A stretch of DNA of 64,000 bases from Cafeteria roenbergensis (lineage: Eukaryota > Sar > Bigyra > Bicosoecida > Cafeteriaceae): the NCBI GenBank assembly GCA_008330645.1, contig VLTN01000009.1:310001-374000 (forward strand). Reading direction: 5' to 3'. The position numbers and the translations under genes are program-made. Every line of letters begins with the position of its first letter. Within the stretch, counting starts at the first letter, position 1. The notes beneath the pieces were generated by a model that made no database searches, was not told the origin of the DNA, and worked only from the letters and a program-made list of their open reading frames with translations. Shown here piece by piece: positions 22,802 through 32,510 of the stretch.

Positions 22802-23475
22802 ATGCCCGTCGCCCGGGCTGTCGAGCCCAGGCTCAACTCGTACCCGTTTTGCATCGTGTGGACGCCCATCCCGCTCCTGACATGGCTCCTGCCGTTCGTG
22901 GGGCACATGGGCATCGCCGACAGCAAGGGCGTGACGTACGATTTCGCCGGCCCCTACGACATTTCGGAAGGCGACTTTGCGTTCGGCACGCCGCTCAAGT
23001 ACATCCAGATGGACCCCGCCCTCGCTGCGGGGGGTGATGCAGGCACCCCGCGCGGGGCGGTCTGGGACGCAGCCGTGCGGGACGCAAACGCCGTCTACCG
23101 CGGACGCATGCACAACCTCCTGTGAGACACCGCTGCGCGGCTCTCGTGCGGACGCGGCCATTGCCACCAGGAGCGCGGCGTCGCAGGCAGTCGGCAAGCG
23201 CGTGCGTTCGCCCCCTTGACTGGTTGCCGCTCCGGCGCAGGTGCGACAACTGCCACTCGCACGTTGCCATGGCGCTGTCGCTCATGAAGTACCAGGGCAG
23301 CACGGCGTGGAACATGGTCTGGCTTGCGGCGCAGCTCTTCTTTGCGGGCAAGTACGTCAGCGCAGGGGCCGTCGTGTGGCACTGGTTGCCCTTTGCCGTG
23401 ATTTGCTCGGTGTGCATTGCGGTTTCCCTGCTTGCCCCGCCCGCGGGACCTGGGGGCGGTAGGGGGTCGCGCTAG
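22802..23475 (+). CDS. TMEM222: TMEM222/DUF778 family membrane protein
   Basis: Exons 22802..23121 and 23241..23475 give 184 residues, against roughly 208 for human TMEM222. The 119-bp intron has a GTGAGA donor and a GGCGCAG acceptor; the joined frame reads MHNLL followed by CDNCHSHVA, the family signature. Near the N-terminus is YPFCIVWTPIPLLTWLLPFVG, then HMGI and TYDFAGPY, all typical of the family. After CDNCHSHVAMAL come WNMVWLA, GKYVS and a hydrophobic segment ending in VSLLAPP. Two to three membrane segments are likely. Molecular function is unknown. The ATG at 22802 was chosen because it sits just before the conserved start of the family; upstream in-frame codons overlap the shared promoter. 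Confidence 0.93.
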
Positions 23476-23693
23476 GCTCCTCCAAGGCCTTGTTGGTTAG
23501 CTTCGTTGTGTGCATCGCGTCTGCTCATGTGAGTCTCCGGCATTGGGTGAGGCTGTGCCGTCGCCACGCGCAAAGCCGCGCTGAAACGACGGGGTTGTGT
23601 CCCCTGAGCTCAAGTGACCAGCCAACACACCCACGTAGGCTCGCACATCAACTCGTCAATGCTTGAGCACGCTCTCCCCGGCGAGCCTGCTCC
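23476..23693. other. convergent 3' gap between TMEM222 and sulfite reductase genes
   Basis: 218 bp of shared 3' UTR space. It is slightly less GC-rich than the coding DNA. No RNA gene or clear terminator structure seen. Confidence 0.5.
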
Positions 23694-26600
23694 TCAATAC
23701 ACCTCCAAAATGTAGCGCTCGGCGTCCTTCAGGCGCCGAACTTCCGCGGCACCGTCCACGCCTGCGTGGGCGCTGAAGGCGGCCTCCATTGCGTCCTGCA
23801 CCGGGCCTTCGGGCCACGTGGGCCCGCAGAGGTAGAAGGACCCTGCCTGGGAGTGCAGCCACCGGGCGAGGTCCGCGCCGTCCTGCTCCATCAGGTGCTG
23901 GATGTACACCTTCTCGTCCTGGTCCCGCGAGAAGGCCAAGCGCTGGCGGGTGAGCACGCCCTCCCGCTCATAAGCCTCGAGCTCGTCGCCGTACAGGTAC
24001 TCCTTGGCGCGGTAGCGGCTTCCAAAGTAGAGCACCAGGGGGCCCACCTCCTCTCCGCGCCGCTTTTGCACGGCGCGCTCCTCAATGAACGCCCGGAACG
24101 GCGCCATTCCAGTTCCGAGGCCGGCCATGATTACGGGCGCCTTCGGGTCGCGGGGCAGCTTCATGACGGATGGCTTGACCGACACGACGACAGTGTCCCC
24201 GGGCTGCGCCGCGTCCATGTACCGTGTGCAGTGGCCCATGCGGCGGCGTCCGGCGCTGTCCTTCCACTCCACGGTGACCACGAGCAGATGCACGGACCGG
24301 GGGTGCATTTGCTGAGACGACGCGATGGAGTAGTGGCGCGGCCTGATCGGCGGCACAATGGCAAGCAAGTCGTGCACAGGCGGGTGCGCCGAGGGGAAGC
24401 GCTGAAGCAGGTCGGCGACGGTGGCGGTCTCCTCGATCAGCGCCTTGAAGGCTGCCTTGCCTTCCGGTGTCGTCAAGAAGAAGAGCTGCGTCCGCTCGTC
24501 TGCATCCGTCGCGTAGGCGCCCAGGTTCTCCAAGAACTGCTTGGTCACGCGCCCGAAGATGTCCACCATTTGGGTGAAGGCGCGGCTGATCGTCGTCGTT
24601 TCGCCGTAGCCTGCAGGGAGGTCCAGGTTGCCTGCGGCCGCCATGAGCCCGACGCTGGGCATCGTCACCACATCCGAGCCATTGAGGCCGTACCACTCGA
24701 GGAAGTCATCCACATCTGCCGAGCAGTTGTGGCCGTACACTCCCAGGGCCTCACCCATCTCGTACCGGAGGCCTTCGGGGATGTCGAACTCGATATGGAA
24801 CACGTTGCGGCTGTAGTCCTCGGGCGTGAGGCGCACCTTGCGGCTCACCGTTGCCAGCCAAAGCTTCTCCTGCTCTGCTGGCCGAGGGGCCGCCTCCGCG
24901 TGGAACGCCTCGGGGAACATAAACGGGAGCGCCACGTGGCGCGGCACCTGCAGATCGCGCGCTTGAACGCGCACCGGCGGCGGAGGCGGCACCAGGCCGA
25001 GGGCGGTCGCAACCTGCTCTGGTGCAGCGGCCGGCGCGTTCTCCTGGTCGGACGACCCTGCGAGGGCCTCGATGACCTGCCGGGAGAGGGTCACGGAGAG
25101 CAGGTCGCTGAGCAGGACCGCATCCCGGAGCCGGGGAGCAGGGGGCTTGAGCACGAGCTGCTGCGCCCTCGCCTCTGGCTGGCTGGGCTTTCCCCCCCTG
25201 ATGAGTGCGTCGGGCTCGCCTGCGCTGTCCGAGTCCTTGCTCTCCGAGACGATGCCAACGAGCGACTGCTCGCTGCCCCAGCCGCCAGGGGCCAGAACTG
25301 AAGGCAGGCTGGACTTGCCAAAGGCAGGCTTGCTGAGCGACGACCCTCCCTCGTCAGTCGACTCGATGTCGCTCTCCTCGAGCCGCTGAACCACCGCCGA
25401 CTCGGCGCGGGCGAGCGCTGCCCGCAGCTTGGACACGCTCAGCGTCGACGCACCGTCAAGGCCGGCCGCCCAGCGCAGTGCCGCTGCGTGTCCCCCGTCG
25501 ACAGCAAGCTGCGGCCGGCCACCCGCGGGGATCACGAAGACGGCAGCATAGGCAGGGACGGCGCTTGTGCGGACGTCGTCGCCAGCCGCTTCCACGATGC
25601 GAGCGATGACATCCTCTGGGGCCGCTTCGCCGAGGACCAAGGCGACGGGAGCCGAGCGGCGGGCCCGTGGCTCGCTGCCCGCCCCACTTGCCCCGTCGCC
25701 GCAGTTGAGCGTGCCCACCGCCGCAAGAGCGGCCTCCGCCACGAGGACGACAGCTGGAACTGCGAGCACCGCCACCAGCGCTGCAACTTCAGTCAGCTGG
25801 GCTGCGGCCGCGGCCGCGGCCGAGTCGACTCCAGTGAGCAGTTCCTTGAGCTGCGCGAGCACGACGAGCGTGGTGCGCTGCACCGCGCCGGCGTCGCTCA
25901 CTGAAACGCCAGAGCTCGCCAGCAGTCCGCCGGTGCGCTCCGGCGCACCCGCCACGCTCAGCGCCGCCCTGACCGCAAGGCTGCCGGTGCCTCCCACCAG
26001 CGGGCCTGCAAGCACCGACACAGCGGCCCGGCCTCCCAACGAATCGGCTGCGCGCACAACCGCCGCCCACAGCCTCCGACCGTCGGCATCGGATGCGCCA
26101 AGCCCCTCCACGGCCAGCCGCAGCCCCGTCGCGCCGGCGAGGTAGCTTGCACCCTCTCCGTCGGCCGGGATGATCAGCAGCGACGTGGACAGTGACCCGC
26201 TGGCCTCCTCCGAGCCGACCGACCTTGCAGACGCGGCGGCATCCACGAGGGCTGCCAGAAGCGCCGACGGGGACGTCTCGCGACGGGGAATCGGCACGCC
26301 ACGCGCGCCTGCGCGAGAGCCCGCCCCTCCGCCGCTGCTTCCGTACGCAAGCCGCTCGCTGGTGGCTGCATCAGCTGCCCGGGCAAACGTTGAGGCGACG
26401 GACGCAGCCGAAGACGCTCCCACGCGGTTGCCGGGCAGGGCTGGCAGAGAGCCGCTCCGCAGCAGGGCCTGGCGTGCCAGGGGGCTTGCGGAGGCAGTCG
26501 CGGAGCGGGCGGGCGATCCGGGCGGGGTCGAACCCGCAGCAGCAGCCGCCGCCGCGGCGGCAGCAGACCCTGCGGACGTGGCTGTCGCTGGCTGGGCAGA

Positions 26601-28389
26601 TCGCAGGGGCGGTTTGGACCGTGCGGACTCAACAGCGGCTGCGAGCGCTAGCCTTCGCTTCGCCACCACCTCTGAGACTGCATCAGAGGTCAGCCCAGGA
26701 GTCAGCGGCACGCCACGCCACGACTGCAGGGGTGCCGCCTCATGAGCGCTGCACGGCGGCAGAGAAGCCGCCGCGGGAGCACCGGCGTCGTCGTCGGGAA
26801 GGACCACGACGAGCGCGCGAGCGCTGGACGGCAGTGCCGCGAGAAATTGGCGAGAAGACCAGGGGCGCAGCACCCGAATGCGCACAAGACCCACGCGCTC
26901 TCCCGCCGCGGCAAGCAGCGAAACGGCACCTGCCAGCGAAGACGAGCCAGTGGCCAGGGTGACTGCCACAGTTTCCGCCTGCGGGTGGCCAACGAAGCTG
27001 AAGAAGGATGGGACCGCCGCCGCCCCCACCTCCTCGCCGCCAACGAAGTCGCTCGTCGGCGCCGAGAAGCTCGTGGGGCCGGAGCCAAAGGTGTGCAGGG
27101 CGGGCTTTCCCGCCCGTGTCGCGAGCTGCTGCGCAAGCCGCGCTCCAAGCAGGGCCTCTCGCGCCGTGTCGCCCGAGGAGACGATGGGCACCGTGGATGC
27201 CAGCTTGTTCCGGTGAAGGGCGGCAGCTGCGCGGAGGGCGGCGTGCGGGCTCGAGTGCGCCGCCAAGGATGAGGGGTGGGCCGCTGTGGAGGCGACATGG
27301 AGCACGGCGACGTGGCCATCCTTGGCGATGTCCTCCAGCATAGGCAGCAGCGACGGCGCCGCCGCCGCCTCGGCAAGCACGCCCACGCGAGCCAGACCGG
27401 CGGACACTGCTCCGCGAACGAGCGCCCCTGGCCGACCGTGTGTCGCGCCAAGGCCTGTGACGACCTCGGCGCCCGGCGCCGAGGAGCTGCCACGGGCGGC
27501 CCTGGCGATGCTCGCCACGTCCTCGCCTTCAAAGTCGTAGACAAAGGCGGCGTCGCCGCGGACCCTGCGGGCCGAGTTCGGCGGGAGCGAACACGAAGCG
27601 ATGCGGCGTCGCCTTTCGAGCTGTGGCGAGAGAGCGAACGTGCAGACGCCGCGTGGGCCGCGAATCCGGGATTCAAGACGAGCGGGGAAGCGTCTCGGCA
27701 CGCTGACGCAACCATTGCGTCACCCTCGGGCATCGACCCCAAATGCGCCGTGCACTCCCCCCCCCCTCCCCCGGCGATGGGCATCGCAAAGCAACGCGCA
27801 TTCCGATGGAGGCTGGCATTCGCGTCGAGGCAATCGCGTGGGGCGGGGGCGCGGCGACCCCTGTTCACACCGCTCCCGGGGGTTCAACATGCTTTCCGCC
27901 CGGCGAGGGACGTGGTAGGGAGTCACTGACGCGCCCTCGCGTGTTTGCCCCTTCCGCTCGCGCCGGCCAGAGGCCTGGCCGGCGAAGGAGCGCGCAGAAA
28001 GCTGGTGAATACACGATGATTGAGATTGCGAGCCGGGAACGGCCGCAGCTGCCTGCCGTGGACGGGCGCGCGGGCAACTTGGTCGCGGACAAGGTCCTCC
28101 CCGTCACCGAGCTGCAACCACCGGCCCCTCGCCCGCAGGTCGTGAAGACTCACAGCTCGCCGATGACGGCCTCCAGCGGGGACTTGGCGTCTCCATTGAA
28201 TGCAGCGGCCGCGCGGGAAGCGGGCGCGGCGGCGCCGTGGCGGACCCCGGGCGCAACCTTGCGCGATGGGTCAGCCAAGAATGGCGAGGCGGAGTGCGAC
28301 CGGAAATGCGTCCATGTCACTGCGGCGGTCGCGGCACCCGCCGCGCCGATTGCAGCCCACAGGGCGTTGCCGCCGCTCAGGGAGTCCAT
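23694..28389 (-). CDS. MET10: assimilatory sulfite reductase [NADPH] flavoprotein, MET10-like
   Basis: Passes electrons from NADPH to the sirohaem subunit that reduces sulfite to sulfide. Exon 1 is 28389..28154 and exon 2 is 27564..23694, giving 1368 residues. The 589-bp intron has a GTGAGT donor and a CCCGCAG acceptor. Splicing gives SPLEAVIGELVRGDAAFVYD, which matches the MET10 N-terminus far better than the unspliced start at 27701. Residues about 80-415 form a pyruvate:ferredoxin-oxidoreductase-like region (VGLVRIRVLRPW), followed by Ala/Ser linkers. The FAD/NADPH module runs from about 975: RKVRLTPEDYSRNVFHIEFD, RHYSIASS near 1155, GLGTGMAPF near 1229, and the family C-terminus YILEVY. 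There is no FMN flavodoxin domain, as in yeast Met10, where the partner Met5 carries it. Exon 1 has a short hydrophobic stretch (WAAIGAAGAATAAV) of unknown meaning. It is head-to-head with the reductase-ATP sulfurylase fusion. Confidence 0.93.
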
Positions 28390-28582
28390 CTCGCGATGTG
28401 CAACTTGCGGCCCGAGTGGCCGTGGCGCCCGCGGGGGGCGCGCGATCCTGGAGCAGAGCTGCGGAGTGTCCGTCGATCTGCTGGGGTGACGACCCATCAC
28501 GCGGGCGGGATTGGCACTCTTGCCCGCACTCTCCCGGTGTCTCGGTCACCCGCACGTGACCCCCCTCGAAGGCTGTCGAACG
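28390..28582. promoter_or_regulatory. shared 193-bp promoter of the two sulfate assimilation genes
   Basis: It lies between the ATG of the sulfite reductase flavoprotein and that of the reductase-ATP sulfurylase fusion. CACGTG is at 28553-28558; on the minus strand it reads GTCACGTG, the RTCACRTG core bound by yeast Cbf1 at MET promoters. It sits inside a perfect 6-bp inverted repeat, GGTCAC (28544-28549) and GTGACC (28556-28561), with a 6-bp spacer. The motif is seen directly; a regulatory role is inference. Confidence 0.5.
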
Positions 28583-31280
28583 ATGCTCGCTCGCGCGGCG
28601 CGCTTCACCGCGCCCAAGGCCTCGCCCGCCGCCCGGCGCATGTCGACGGCGCTGCCTGGCTCGCCAGCTCGCCTGCAGTCCCTCGTTGACGCCTTCCGCC
28701 GCGACGTGGAGCGCCACCTTCCCGCCAACGGCGAGGGAGTCGCGTTCGCCTCGGGTGAGCCGAGCGGCACAGCTGCGGGGACCGTGCCGGGGCACGGCAG
28801 CAGCGTTGGTCGCACTTCCGCGTGCGACGGGAACTCTGCCGCGCGTCGACGCAAAGTCTGGCCGACGGCCCGTGACAGTGCAACAGCCACGGGCTGTGCT
28901 GCCACGCTTGCTTTTCCGCCCCCTGCCCCCCCCTCCCCCGTGCGGCCTCCTGCAGCATGGTTGCACACCGACAACATCGTTGTGCACCTTATGCACCAGC
29001 ACTTCCCGGAGCTCCTCGCTGGAATGGACCTTGTCGGTGAGGGGACGAGGCCGTTGGCGTCCACGGGCCCAGCTGGCTCCCGCCGTGCAGAGCCTCAAGT
29101 TGCAGCAACGCGCGCCAGCCCATTGAACTGCCTGCTGCAGTGCTGCGGCCCAGCGCGCGCGAGCAAGCGCGCCGGCGCGCGGGCGCGCCCACGCGGGGGG
29201 ACCGGGGCGGTCGCGCCCCACTCTTGGCCGAGCGCGTGGGGGGCGCCGACCCCCCCGGGCGCCGGGCGCGCCGCGCCGGCCAGGCGCTTGCGTGCGACCC
29301 CGCCAGAGTTGAACGTGGGCTCGCCACGCTTGCCCGCCCGCCGCGCCCTCGCTTTCGTCCGCAGCCGTCGACACGCTGCACGTGTTCCCCGAGACGCTGG
29401 AGGTCGCTGCCGCCGTCGAGCAGAAGTACGGCAAGCCCGCTCGCTGGTTCAAGCCCCTCGGCTGCGAGACGCAGGCCGACTTTGACGAGCGGTTCGGCCA
29501 CTGCGAGGCCATCGGCCACGCCGACTTTGACTTCCACTCCAAGATCGAGCCGTTCAACAGGGCCATGGACGAGGTCGGAAAGGACATCGTCATCACCGGC
29601 CGCCGCAAGGACCAGGGCGCCGTGCGCATCGAGATGCCTGTGTGGGAGGAGGGCAAGCGCACGCTCAACCCCATGAGCGAGTGGATGCTGGACGACGTGA
29701 CCGCCTTTGTCGACGCCGAGGGCGTGCCCGTGAACAGGGCCCACAACTACGTGTTCCGCAACGCCGAATGGATCTGCCCGCTCCAGCGGCACCGCACCGA
29801 CCTGCCGTGGAAGCGCGAGGACCTGGGCAAGCCGTACTGGCAGGCCACCGAGGCTGAGCTGCAAGGCACCGACCCGGCCCTGGAGCACACGTACGTGTTC
29901 AAGAGCTTTGGCGACGTGCACACCAGCGTTCCCGTCTACAAGCACGAGTCGGAGCGCGCTGGCAGGTTTGTCAGGTACGCCTCCACCGAGTGCGGCCTGC
30001 ACACCCGCGCCACGGAGCCTGGCGCCCCCCACGGCGGCGAGCTCGTCAACCTCCTCGTGAAGGACGACGCTGAGCGCGAGGCCATCCTCGCCCGCGCCGC
30101 GGACCCCAGCGCCAAGTCGGTGTCGCTCGACGAGCGCCAGCTGTGCGACGTCGAGCTGCTCCTCAACGGCGCCTTCACGCCGCTGCGTGGCTTCATGACC
30201 GAGGAGGAGTACGACCACGTGCTCGAGCACTCGCGCCTCCCCGAGCAGCAGCTCTGGGGCATGCCGGTGGTGCTGGACGTCAACGACCGCTCTGCCTACG
30301 CCGCTGGCGACCGCGTCACCCTGCGCGGCGCTGGCGGCGAGCCCGTCGCGGAGCTCACGGTGGAGAGCGTGTGGGAGCCGAACAAGGCCAAGGAGGCCCA
30401 GCTCGTGTTCGGGACCACGTCTGTGGAGCACCCGGGCGTCGCGTCGCTCTTCGCCGAGCGGGGCCAGTTCTACGTCGGAGGCCGCATCAAGGGCCTCAAG
30501 CTGCCCAAGCGCGCCGAGGTCGGCGCCTTCAAGACGCCCCTGGACGTGCGCACCGAGCTGGGCCTCGGGGAGGGCGGCCACGAGAAGAAGCTCGCCGTCT
30601 TCCAGTGCCGCAACCCGATCCACCGTGCCCACCACGCCCTCTTCGCCCGCGTGCTTGACCAGATGCCGGACGTCAGCATGCTGGTGCACCCGACCTGCGG
30701 CCCCACCCAGCCTGGAGACATCGACTCCGACGTGCGCATCAACACGTACCGCGCGCTGGCAGACGAGCTCGCCAAGGGGGAGCACGCAGACAGGACGCAC
30801 TGGGCCTACCTCCCCTACTCCATGCGCATGGCGGGGCCACGCGAGGCGCTGCAGCACGCCATCATCCGCAAGAACTACGGTGTCACCCACTTCCTGGTCG
30901 GCCGCGACATGGCCGGAACGAAGAGCACCCTGACCTCGGAGGACTTTTACGGGCCCTATGACGCCCAAGAAGCGCTGGAGGCTGCCGCAAGCGAGCTTGG
31001 CATCACCGTGGTCAAGTCCGAGGCCCTCGTGTTCACGGCAGAGGCAGGCTATGTCCCGGCTTCCGAGGCAGCCGACAAGGGCCTGGAGGCGTTCAAGCTG
31101 AGCGGCACGGAGTTCCGCCGCCTCCTGCGGTCGGGCGAGCCCATCCCTGAGTGGTTCGCCTTCCCGTGCGTGGTTGACGAGCTTCGCAAGGACCTGCTCA
31201 GCAGCGAGGCAAGCGATGACTCGACGGCTTCCGCCTCTGAGAGCGAGGGCGAGGCGCAGCAGGCCGCCCAGCGCGTGTAG
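28583..31280 (+). CDS. PAPS/APS reductase - ATP sulfurylase fusion
   Basis: Exons 28583..28754, 28956..29036 and 29365..31280 give 722 residues. Donors are GTGAGC and GTGAGG, acceptors CCTGCAG and TCCGCAG. Splicing yields TDNIVVHLMHQ and VDTLHVFPETLEV, both classic reductase motifs. The N-terminus (MLARAARFTAPKAS...RRMSTA) looks like a mitochondrial presequence. The reductase domain spans about residues 45-300 with the catalytic STECGLH (Cys294). It lacks the Cys-Cys pair before the KIEPFNRAM segment that ligates 4Fe-4S in plant and bacterial APS reductases, so it is PAPS-reductase-like by motif. ATP sulfurylase fills about residues 310-690: QCRNPIHRAHH (HxxH), HPTCGPTQPGDIDSD and PYSMRMAGPREAL with VGRDMAG. 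ATP sulfurylase makes APS; the reductase domain releases sulfite. There is no APS kinase domain, so either APS is used directly or a separate kinase makes PAPS. The C-terminus is Ser/Glu-rich and disordered. Confidence 0.93.
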
Positions 31281-32510
31281 GCAGAGGGTGCGAGAGGCAC
31301 TTGCTTCGGCAGTGCCGATGGCGGCGGGGCCACGCTCTTTGTTGATGCGCCCACGGCGGGGCAGCTGAGTGATGTGCAGCCCCGGAGTTGATTTCGTTCG
31401 CCCCCCAATTGTCGTGTTATTCGTGGCGCCGACCGTTTTGCTCGCACACACGGCCCCACCACTTCCGTCGCGCTCGCTTGGCTGCAATCGAGAGTTGTGG
31501 CTGAAGTGGGGCGAGCAGAAGCCCTCACACGGACGTATGCGTTGCTCGCCTGTCTGGAAAAGGACTGGAGGCGAGCAAATCATCTTCGACCCGAGCTTTG
31601 GCGGGGACGAGCTGGCGGCGACGACGCCAGCACTGGATGGCCTCGGCACTGTGCTTCGTCGCCAAGGCGGCCCCGCCGCATAATTGATCGATCACACTTT
31701 GCCGGCTCCTCGTCCACTCAGCAGTTGGCTTGCCGACGCAACGGGTTCGTTGACGCCCTTGACGGCCGTCCCCTCCTCGGAACCCAAGCAGCGAGAGGGA
31801 CTCCCGGCTTCACAGACATGGACGTCGGCGCTCCGGTTGAGCAGCTGCGTCATTGCGGCAGCATGGTGGCTACCTGCAGCGAACGACATAACTTTTTCCC
31901 AACCACCTGAGGTGGCGTCAAGAGCGCTCCTCCGCGACCGCGTCATCGGCTTCAAGCTGGCGAATCGCTGATGCTGGCGCCGGAGCGCAGCAGCCAAGCA
32001 ACCATGTTCAGGTCACCGGAGCAGGCTGCGCGTGACCGCCCCACGACTGGGCCAGCCACGCGTGCCTTCTTTCCCCCCAAGGGGGTGGGGTGCATTGCTC
32101 CGCCACCCAATGCATCGCGGGTAACCACCGGGCGGGAAAGCGCCCTTCGTGTGCAGAGATCGTTTTGGGACACTGGCCACCCTCCCCCAGCTTCAGAGTG
32201 ACACGCTGAGAGGCGCACAGCGCGCCTAGCCGCTGCAACGCGGCGGACGTGGCTGATGCTCTCCAGTGGCAAGGAGCGGCAGGGCACGCCGCTCAGCGGA
32301 CGCGAGCAGCCCGCTGCCGAAGCTCGTCACTCCGCAGGCGAGAAGCCACAGACTGAGTGCTGGGCGTCCCCCCCTCCCCCACCCCCACGCGTGCGCCCGA
32401 AACTCACACGAGCAGCAAAGACAATGATCGAATGCGCAAAAGCGCCCTCGCTGCAAGCAAAGCCGCTTCGGCCATGCAACCGCCACGAACGCACTCACTC
32501 AAGCGATGGA
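31281..32510. other. convergent intergenic region, 1230 bp
   Basis: The largest gap in the window, between the stops of the sulfur fusion gene and the dynein gene. Short open frames on both strands show no recognisable domain, and the composition is less GC-rich than the coding DNA. A pyrimidine-rich run of C's lies near 32368-32391. No tRNA, mobile element or terminal repeats seen. Confidence 0.55.

Noticed and set aside
27564-27868. Alternative minus-strand starts for the sulfite reductase gene at 27701 or in another frame at 27868
   Set aside because: Residues there do not resemble MET10 proteins, and the sequence is better explained as the end of an intron with a CCCGCAG acceptor at 27565.
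27743-28489. A 248-codon plus-strand frame over the MET10 first exon and intron
   Set aside because: It is antisense to the well-supported first exon and has no recognisable domain.
31369-31971. Small plus-strand frames in the 1230-bp gap after the sulfur fusion gene
   Set aside because: Short, overlapping and without motif; no splice pattern links them to a neighbour.
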